Assembly (NCBI GenBank): GCA_019752975.1
Contig: JAIELM010000342.1
Coordinates: 1 to 6,054, forward strand
Length of the DNA: 6,054 bases
Direction of reading: 5' to 3'
From: Undibacterium sp.
Lineage (GTDB): Bacteria > Pseudomonadota > Gammaproteobacteria > Burkholderiales > Burkholderiaceae_D
The stretch's first letter is position 1. Every line of letters begins with the position of its first letter. The notes under the pieces are model-generated. The model was not told the DNA's origin, searched no databases, and worked only from the letters and a program-made list of their open reading frames with translations. Positions 1-4,659 of the stretch are shown in pieces. The position numbers and the translations under genes were made by a program.

Positions 1-44
1 AAGCCTCAATGAGGACTATATCGCTCTCCCGCAGGACGTTCGAT
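1..44. other. Left-edge stretch with no supported gene
   Basis: These 44 bases lie just downstream of the phosphatase stop codon. On the minus strand one frame stays open from about position 58 to the edge, following a TGA that overlaps the end of the phosphatase, but it contains no ATG, GTG or TTG. A following gene therefore cannot be called. A tight palindrome (CCTCA-A-TGAGG, 4-14) has a one-base centre and is unlikely to fold as a terminator hairpin. Confidence 0.5.
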
Positions 45-848
45 TTAGGTTGCTCGGCTCATTTTTTCGGCGATATAGTTCTTGGTCTCTACCGGAGGCG
101 TAATTAGTTTAACAATGGCAAAAGAAACATTGTCACCTTGTGAGTGTGCACGTTCACGGGCTTTGCGTATTAACAGTTCTGATGCTTGTCGGGGTGTGCC
201 AGCACCGACAGCAACCGATAATTCTATGTCCTCAAAATAATGCCAAAGACCATCGGAGCAGAGCAGGAATGAGTCGCCTGCCGCTAATTGCTCTTTTTCC
301 CCAAAGCTAACATAGGGAATGGCATTCTTGGAGCCGAGTACATTGACCAAGACGTTGGACATTTTATGGTTTTTTGCTTCTTCGGGAGTGATGGTTCCTT
401 CATCCACTAGGCGTTCTACATAAGAGTGATCTTTGGTGCGTTCGGCGTAGTTCGGGCCAGAAAAGCGATACAGTCTGGAGTCGCCAACGTGCGCCCAAAC
501 GGCTTTTTCTGGGGAAATTACGATCGCTGCAAAGGTACTGTGCGGTTCTTTTTCTGAAGAAATCGCAGATAGTTTAATAACGGTATGGGCTTCGTTCACG
601 ATTGCTGCTAACATGGCACGTATATCATTGCCAGGAAAAAATTCATCGAATAACATTTTGCTAGAGCGTATTACTTGCTCGGCAGCGATGGCTCCGCCAC
701 TCTTGCCCCCCATACCATCGGCAACTACGGCCATCATGTGGCCTGGGGCGTTCGGAGCAGCGAAAAGTGCTACCCTGTCTTGTTGTTCTTTACGGTCGCC
801 GATATGTTGCGCGGTACCTGCTTCAATCTTATATTGGCTCATTGACAT
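45..848 (-). CDS. PP2C-family serine/threonine protein phosphatase
   Basis: This is a predicted cytoplasmic metal-dependent phosphatase (PPM/PP2C, Stp1/PrpC type) that removes phosphate from Ser/Thr residues of proteins. Its 267 residues are one catalytic domain with no membrane segment. Visible motifs are GDRKEQQD (17-24, motif I acidic residue D24), ADGMGG (43-48, metal ligand D44), STFAA (104-108), HVGDSRLYRF (120-129), TKDHS (138-142), CSDG (197-200, D199) and GDNVSF (238-243, D239). The metal-binding aspartates are present, so it should be active. Motif I has Gln where many bacterial members have Asn before the acidic pair. ATGs at 848 and 842 are both possible starts. Neither has a strong Shine-Dalgarno, but a GAAG lies better spaced for 842. 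It is divergent from the YdcH-like gene. Such phosphatases usually oppose a Hanks-type kinase, but none is visible here. The family is secure and the substrate unknown. Confidence 0.95.
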   Translation of the reverse strand: MSMSQYKIEAGTAQHIGDRKEQQDRVALFAAPNAPGHMMAVVADGMGGKSGGAIAAEQVIRSSKMLFDEFFPGNDIRAMLAAIVNEAHTVIKLSAISSEKEPHSTFAAIVISPEKAVWAHVGDSRLYRFSGPNYAERTKDHSYVERLVDEGTITPEEAKNHKMSNVLVNVLGSKNAIPYVSFGEKEQLAAGDSFLLCSDGLWHYFEDIELSVAVGAGTPRQASELLIRKARERAHSQGDNVSFAIVKLITPPVETKNYIAEKMSRAT

Positions 849-901
849 ACTTCGTGGTAGTTTACACTGGTGGGTGAATTAGATCGTTAATAAACGTATC
901 C

Positions 902-925
902 TTATTTTACTCGATTATTTTACTC
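902..925. repeat. Perfect 11-bp tandem direct repeat, 13-bp period
   Basis: TTATTTTACTC occurs at 902-912 and again at 915-925, separated by GA. It sits in the 90-bp gap between two divergent genes. On the minus strand each copy carries a TAAAAT, which resembles a -10 hexamer. It could be an operator with two half-sites, a duplicated promoter element, or a chance product of AT-rich sequence. Confidence 0.6.
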
Positions 926-931
926 CAACAA
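904..931 (-). promoter_or_regulatory. Candidate sigma-70 promoter for the PP2C phosphatase
   Basis: Read on the minus strand, TTGTTG (931-926) lies 16 bases before TAAAAT (909-904), a near-consensus -10. Transcription would start near 897, giving a leader of about 50 nt before the phosphatase ATG. The elements overlap the tandem repeat, so a repeat-binding regulator would compete with RNA polymerase. The call is motif-based only, and AT-rich DNA yields such matches easily. Confidence 0.35.
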
Positions 932-938
932 TAAGCTT

Positions 939-1139
939 ATGGATCATACAAATCAAATTCGACTCCGCATTTGTGAATTAGAGGTGGAACATAGAGACCT
1001 CGACACTGTCATTGAAGCGATTATGAAGGATGCAAATCACGACGAATTGCAGTTAAGACGTTTGAAAAAACGAAAATTGCAATTAAAGGACTATATTGCG
1101 CTATTGAAGATGCAGCTATCTCCAGATATTCCTGCCTAG
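939..1139 (+). CDS. YdcH/DUF465 family small coiled-coil protein
   Basis: This 66-residue, highly charged, probably all-helical cytoplasmic protein has no signal peptide or membrane segment. It matches the DUF465 (YdcH) pattern: an EHRDLDTVIE segment at 17-26 corresponding to the family's EHxxLDxxI motif, an acidic middle (about 31-36), then the basic helix RRLKKRKLQLKDYIALL (40-56), where the family has its characteristic LKKxKLxLKDxI. Length is typical (about 60-75 residues). Two leucine-rich helices suggest a helical hairpin or coiled-coil dimer. The molecular role of the family is not established. The ATG at 939 is the only sensible start, although the region before it (ataagctt) has only a weak ribosome binding site. 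The helicase gene follows 49 bp downstream on the same strand, so co-transcription is possible but unproven. Confidence 0.85.
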   Translation: MDHTNQIRLRICELEVEHRDLDTVIEAIMKDANHDELQLRRLKKRKLQLKDYIALLKMQLSPDIPA

Positions 1140-1188
1140 TTTTAATTAATTTTTCATTCCAATTATTTTTGCGTGACCGCTTTATATT

Positions 1189-3180
1189 TTGACAGATAAC
1201 AATGACGTACTGCATGAAGTCGGTCTTCATGACAAAGAAATAGACCAAATATTTGGTGACACGGGTGTATTGAGTAGCTCTATATCGGGCTATCGTTCAC
1301 GGGCTGCGCAAATTGAAATGGCCAAGTCCATCGCCTTGGCCATACAAGGCCAGACCACTTTATTGGCCGAAGCGGGTACTGGTACAGGAAAGACCTTCGC
1401 ATACTTGGTTCCGGCGCTATTGTGGGGCGGTAAAGTCATCGTCTCCACAGGAACAAAAAATCTACAAGACCAACTTTATCTGCGCGATATTCCTACGGTC
1501 AAAAAAGTACTGAAGGCGCCAGTGTCGATTGCTTTGCTCAAAGGTAGAGCAAATTATCTTTGTCACTTCCATCTAGAACGAACCCTGCAAAATGGACGAC
1601 TCACTTCGCGTGAAGACGTTGGCTATTTGCGTGATATTTCACGTTTCATCAAGACCACCAATAGTGGTGATAAGTCTGAATTGTCACGCGTGCCGGAAAC
1701 CGCTTTAGTCTGGAATTTAGTCACTTCGACTAAGGATACCTGTCTAGGTTCTGAGTGCCAATACTATCAAGACTGTTTTGTTATGAAGGCGAGAAAAGAG
1801 GCACAACAGGCCGATATCGTAGTGGTTAATCACCATTTGTTTTTTGCCGACTTGGCTTTGAAAGATAGTGGCATTGCCGAATTATTGCCAGCAGCGAATA
1901 CCGTTATTTTTGATGAAGCCCATCAATTGCCAGAAACCGCGACTTTATTTTTCGGCGAATCAGTTTCCACTTCGCAGATATTAGAATTGTGTCGTGATAC
2001 CTTGGCGGAAGGTCTATCGCATGCAAGGGATGGTGCACAATGGGCACAATTGGTCGCGCCAGTTGAGCGTGCGGCACGAGATTTACGCTTGGTTTTTCCT
2101 GATGATTCAGTCAGACTTTCTTTGATGCAGGTGGCGCCCTCTAGTCCATTTTTTTTACACTTGGAAACCCTCAAGCAGGCTTTAAGCGATTTGATTGCAG
2201 TGTTGGAAAAACAGGCGGAACGCGCCGAGACGCTGGAGCAATGTCGGGTTCGTGCACTCGATTTACACAGCAAATTAGAGGATTGGCGTGAACGAGATGC
2301 CGCTGCTAAAGCCAAAGAAAATAAGCCAGAATGTGTCTTGTGGGTGGAAGCTTATTCCACCTCTTTACAACTTCATCGCACGCCTTTATCGATTGCCCCT
2401 ATCTTTAATAAGCAAAGAGAGGGAGTGCCACGTACTTGGATATTTGCTTCGGCCACGATGGCCGTGAAAAATGATTTTAGTCATTATGTATCGCAGATGG
2501 GTTTATGGAACGAGCCAGCAAAAACCTGGCCCAGTCCATTCAATTACCAAGATCAAGGCTTGTTGTATGTGCCGATGAATATGCCCTTGCCTAATTCTAG
2601 AGACTACACCGATGCAGTGGTGGATGCCGCTTTGCCTGTGATAGAAGCGGCAGGGGGGCGGAGCTTCATGCTTTGCACCACTAATAAGGCGGTGAAGCGT
2701 TGTGCTGAGCGTTTGAAAGAAGAGTTCGCCGCACGGGGCTTGCCCTTTCCCTTATTTGTGCAAGGCGATGCAGGAAGAACTGAGTTGTTGGATCGATTTC
2801 GCGCATCGGGTAATGGTGTGCTGATTGGTAGTCAAAGTTTTTGGGAAGGAGTAGACGTGCGTGGTGAAGCACTATCCTTGGTGGTGATTGATAAATTACC
2901 TTTCGCTCCACCTGACGATCCAGTATTGGCGGCGCGTATAGCGGCGATGGAAAAGCAGGGGCAAAACGGTTTCGTGCACCACCAACTCCCCGAAGCGATT
3001 ATTAATCTCAAGCAGGGAGCAGGGCGCTTAATTCGAGATGAAACGGATAGAGGCGTGCTAATGATTTGCGATCCAAGGTTAATTTCTAAACCGTATGGAA
3101 AACGGATATGGCAAAGCCTGCCACCATTCTCTCGCACTAGAGAATTAGAACTTGCTGTAGGTTTTTTTGAAAAGAAATAG
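1189..3180 (+). CDS. yoaA: DinG-family ATP-dependent DNA helicase, YoaA-like
   Basis: This 663-residue superfamily 2 helicase is of the XPD/DinG type, closest in character to E. coli YoaA. Members unwind DNA 5'-3' using ATP and an iron-sulfur cluster, and E. coli YoaA works with the polymerase subunit chi (HolC) in repair at stalled replication. Visible in order: a GYRSRAAQ segment before the first motif (34-41), Walker A GTGTGKT (63-69), four cluster cysteines C125, C185, C190 and C196 (the last three in CLGSECQYYQDC), DEAH box (242-245), FASATM (419-424), SFWEGVDVRG (550-559) and QGAGRLIRD (609-617). All core motifs are intact and length is normal. The next in-frame ATG (residue 44) would cut into the conserved N-terminus, and an in-frame TGA at 1174 blocks earlier starts, so TTG at 1189 is the best start despite lacking a clear Shine-Dalgarno. 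YoaA rather than DinG proper is my reading from motif wording. Confidence 0.95.
   Translation: MTDNNDVLHEVGLHDKEIDQIFGDTGVLSSSISGYRSRAAQIEMAKSIALAIQGQTTLLAEAGTGTGKTFAYLVPALLWGGKVIVSTGTKNLQDQLYLRDIPTVKKVLKAPVSIALLKGRANYLCHFHLERTLQNGRLTSREDVGYLRDISRFIKTTNSGDKSELSRVPETALVWNLVTSTKDTCLGSECQYYQDCFVMKARKEAQQADIVVVNHHLFFADLALKDSGIAELLPAANTVIFDEAHQLPETATLFFGESVSTSQILELCRDTLAEGLSHARDGAQWAQLVAPVERAARDLRLVFPDDSVRLSLMQVAPSSPFFLHLETLKQALSDLIAVLEKQAERAETLEQCRVRALDLHSKLEDWRERDAAAKAKENKPECVLWVEAYSTSLQLHRTPLSIAPIFNKQREGVPRTWIFASATMAVKNDFSHYVSQMGLWNEPAKTWPSPFNYQDQGLLYVPMNMPLPNSRDYTDAVVDAALPVIEAAGGRSFMLCTTNKAVKRCAERLKEEFAARGLPFPLFVQGDAGRTELLDRFRASGNGVLIGSQSFWEGVDVRGEALSLVVIDKLPFAPPDDPVLAARIAAMEKQGQNGFVHHQLPEAIINLKQGAGRLIRDETDRGVLMICDPRLISKPYGKRIWQSLPPFSRTRELELAVGFFEKK
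1318..1343. repeat. 9-bp perfect inverted repeat inside the helicase gene
   Basis: ATGGCCAAG (1318-1326) and CTTGGCCAT (1335-1343) are exact reverse complements around an 8-base spacer. They lie in the codons for residues 44-52 just before Walker A. The messenger could form a stable hairpin about 130 nt after the start codon. The matching codons encode an ordinary helix, so chance is a fair explanation. Confidence 0.5.
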
Positions 3181-3230
3181 GTGTAATCTAAGAATTTTAG
3201 TGAGGATATGTCGCTAAGCCTTTAATTTTC

Positions 3231-3258
3231 TTGCGAATTATCAAAAATTTGCTACACT
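3231..3258 (+). promoter_or_regulatory. Candidate extended -10 sigma-70 promoter for pbpG
   Basis: TTGCGA (3231-3236) is followed after 16 bases by TACACT (3253-3258). A TG one base before the -10 (TGC-TACACT) makes it an extended -10 element. Transcription would start near 3265, leaving a leader of about 140 nt before the endopeptidase ATG. This is the best promoter match in the window, and it suggests that pbpG is transcribed separately from the helicase gene. Confidence 0.55.
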
Positions 3259-3280
3259 CCATTTAGTTTTAAGACTTGTG

Positions 3281-3370
3281 CAAAATTGCGCTGGCTAGGC
3301 GTGGAGCCGCAGGCAGTACTTTGTATGACAGGGCGAACGCAACAACGCTAGGGTCTGTTTTGCGACAGTC
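3281..3370 (+). promoter_or_regulatory. Foldable GC-richer leader block upstream of pbpG
   Basis: Within the predicted leader, base composition shifts from AT-rich to GC-rich. Several helices are possible: CTAGGCGT (3295-3302) with ACGCTAG (3345-3351) around one bulged G; GGCT (3293-3296) with AGCC (3305-3308); and CGCAA (3338-3342) with TTGCG at either 3286-3290 or 3360-3364. Some of these exclude each other. It could be a regulatory leader or a dispersed intergenic repeat. It matches no riboswitch class I recognise. Confidence 0.3.
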
Positions 3371-3390
3371 ACATTAGTATCATTGGTTAC

Positions 3391-3395
3391 AGGAG
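3391..3395 (+). promoter_or_regulatory. Strong ribosome binding site that fixes the pbpG start
   Basis: AGGAG lies 8 bases before the ATG at 3404, an ideal spacing. An in-frame TTG at 3383 would give seven extra residues but lies upstream of this site, so the ATG at 3404 is the better start. An in-frame TTG at 3401 is closer to the site and less likely. Confidence 0.85.
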
Positions 3396-3403
3396 TCTTA
3401 TTG

Positions 3404-4432
3404 ATGCTCACATTGAAATTTTTAGTCAAGCCGCTTATCGCAAGTCTGGCTTTATCTGCGTGTTTTTTCGCTGCCGAAGTGAGTGCAGCACCAGCCCGTC
3501 ATTCTCATAAAAAAGCCCATTCGACCAAAACCAGCAAGCACAAAGTCAAAGGCATTCACCTCGCCAAATCAAAGAAACACCGGAGTAAACAATTAGCCGT
3601 TCATCGTGCTCATCAGAAGCGGCACGTCGTTGCGGCGGTAGAGCGTGCGAGTGTCGGTGACTTGGCTGGCCTTAATAGTTCAGATCCCTTAGCGCTCGCC
3701 TCGCACGTCGCCTTTGTGGTGGATCAAGACAGTTCTAAAGTATTGTTTGAAAAAAATTCAGAAGTCGCTTTGCCTATAGCCTCGATCACTAAGCTGATGA
3801 CGAGTTTAGTCGTGATCGAAGCCAAGCAGGACTTAAATGAAATTTTAGAAGTGACTAACGAAGATTTAGATAAAGAAAAAGGCACTGGTTCGCGCTTACA
3901 AGTCGGTGCTAAACTGAGTCGCGCTGATCTTTTACATATCGCCTTAATGAGTTCCGAAAATCGTGCTGCCTCTGCCTTAGGACGAAATTATGTTGGCGGT
4001 TTACCGGCCTTCGTCGCTGCCATGAATGCGAAAGCGAAAGCCCTAGGTATGTTGGAGACTTCTTATGTTGATTCTAGTGGCCTATCAAGTAAAAACGTGG
4101 CTAGTGCGAGAGATCTGGTGAAGTTAATTAATGTCGCTTATCGTTATCCTTTAATTCGTGAGTATTCCACCGATTCCAAATATGTGGTTAATTCTGGTAA
4201 ACGAACGCTGGAATACGGCACCACCAATAAACTTGTATCCAATGCCGACTGGAATATTGGCCTGCAAAAAACAGGCTACATCGCCGAGGCTGGCCGCTGT
4301 CTGGTGATGCAAGCGATTATCGAAGGCCGTGCAGTGGTGATGGTGTTCTTGGACTCTAAAGGTAAATATTCACGTTTGGCTGATGCCGGACGCATCAAGA
4401 AGTGGATGCAAAGTTTGCGTCCTCAGGCTTAG
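3404..4432 (+). CDS. pbpG: D-alanyl-D-alanine endopeptidase, PBP7 type
   Basis: This is a 342-residue periplasmic serine peptidase of the S11 family (low-molecular-mass penicillin-binding protein). PbpG/PBP7 cleaves D-Ala-meso-diaminopimelate cross-links in peptidoglycan during wall growth. A signal peptide covers about residues 1-28 (basic start, hydrophobic LIASLALSACFFA, likely cut at VSA|AP). Residues 30-74 form a basic linker with 9 His, 11 Lys and 4 Arg and no acidic residue. The catalytic domain follows: SITK (127-130, nucleophile S127), SEN (184-186) and KTG (289-291), all intact. The wording around them (IASITKLMT, ALMSSENRAA, LQKTGY, AGRCLVMQ) fits PBP7 better than DacA, and there is no C-terminal domain or amphipathic anchor. 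LSAC at 17-20 also resembles a lipobox. The gene has its own promoter and leader and converges on glnE. The long basic linker is the odd feature. Confidence 0.93.
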   Translation: MLTLKFLVKPLIASLALSACFFAAEVSAAPARHSHKKAHSTKTSKHKVKGIHLAKSKKHRSKQLAVHRAHQKRHVVAAVERASVGDLAGLNSSDPLALASHVAFVVDQDSSKVLFEKNSEVALPIASITKLMTSLVVIEAKQDLNEILEVTNEDLDKEKGTGSRLQVGAKLSRADLLHIALMSSENRAASALGRNYVGGLPAFVAAMNAKAKALGMLETSYVDSSGLSSKNVASARDLVKLINVAYRYPLIREYSTDSKYVVNSGKRTLEYGTTNKLVSNADWNIGLQKTGYIAEAGRCLVMQAIIEGRAVVMVFLDSKGKYSRLADAGRIKKWMQSLRPQA

Positions 4433-4443
4433 AGGGAAAACCG

Positions 4444-4578
4444 AAACATCTCAACGCCAGGCTTAAGTCCAAACAGTGGGAGGTGATGACCAGTTACTTC
4501 CCGTCGTGGTTTCCTTTACCTGAAAATCAGATTAGACGTCGGTATTATGGCGACTTGTTTTGCTCGCTTGAGATGTTT
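4444..4578. repeat. Perfect 11-bp inverted repeat, arms 113 nt apart
   Basis: AAACATCTCAA (4444-4454) and TTGAGATGTTT (4568-4578) are exact reverse complements. The right arm runs into a T-tract to 4580. In RNA from pbpG this would close a long structured loop and could end transcription. In DNA it could be the ends of a 135-bp non-coding insertion. No target-site duplication is evident by eye. Confidence 0.5.
4478..4502 (+). other. Hairpin inside the inverted-repeat segment
   Basis: GGGAGGTGA (4478-4486) can pair with TTACTTCCC (4494-4502) over nine pairs, two of them G-U, around the loop TGACCAG. The G-U pairs mean it folds better as plus-strand RNA, that is, in read-through from pbpG. It is not followed by a T-run, so it is not a simple terminator. 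Confidence 0.45.
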
Positions 4579-4659
4579 TTAGCTTCCTCAATTTTCGCAA
4601 GGATCTCTCTGACGGGGATAGTCCCAAAGAGTCTATTGCTCTCTCCGCTTAGTCTAAAA

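Larger units (their letters stand above)
4433..4659. other. Convergent intergenic region between pbpG and glnE
   Basis: This 227-bp gap between two converging genes has no supportable gene. It holds an 11-bp inverted repeat pair, a hairpin and a T-run at 4576-4580, plus small inverted repeats near glnE (GGGA-TAG-TCCC, 4615-4625; AGAG/CTCT around 4628-4643). No classic GC-rich stem followed directly by a T-run is visible in either direction, so how the two transcripts end is unclear. Confidence 0.5.

Noticed and set aside
1189..1194. Perfect -35 hexamer TTGACA.
   Set aside because: It coincides with the first two helicase codons, and no -10-like hexamer lies 16-18 bases downstream.
1923..2315. 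130-codon minus-strand open frame inside the helicase gene (similar frames at 2681-2911, 2832-3137 and 613-882).
   Set aside because: These are antisense or out-of-frame shadows of strongly supported genes, with low-complexity products and no recognisable domain.
3181..3230. Terminator after the helicase gene (CTAA/TTAG around 3188-3200).
   Set aside because: The stem is only about four AT pairs with no G+C core and no following T-run.
3325..3351. Eight-codon leader peptide frame (ATG to TAG) in the pbpG leader.
   Set aside because: It has no well-spaced ribosome binding site and no run of regulatory codons, and such short frames are common by chance.
3383..3403. TTG at 3383 as the pbpG start.
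   Set aside because: It lies upstream of the strong AGGAG at 3391-3395, which is placed ideally for the ATG at 3404.
4615..4625. GGGA-TAG-TCCC as a glnE terminator.
   Set aside because: The stem is four base pairs with a three-base loop and no T-run follows on the minus strand, so it is too weak to call.
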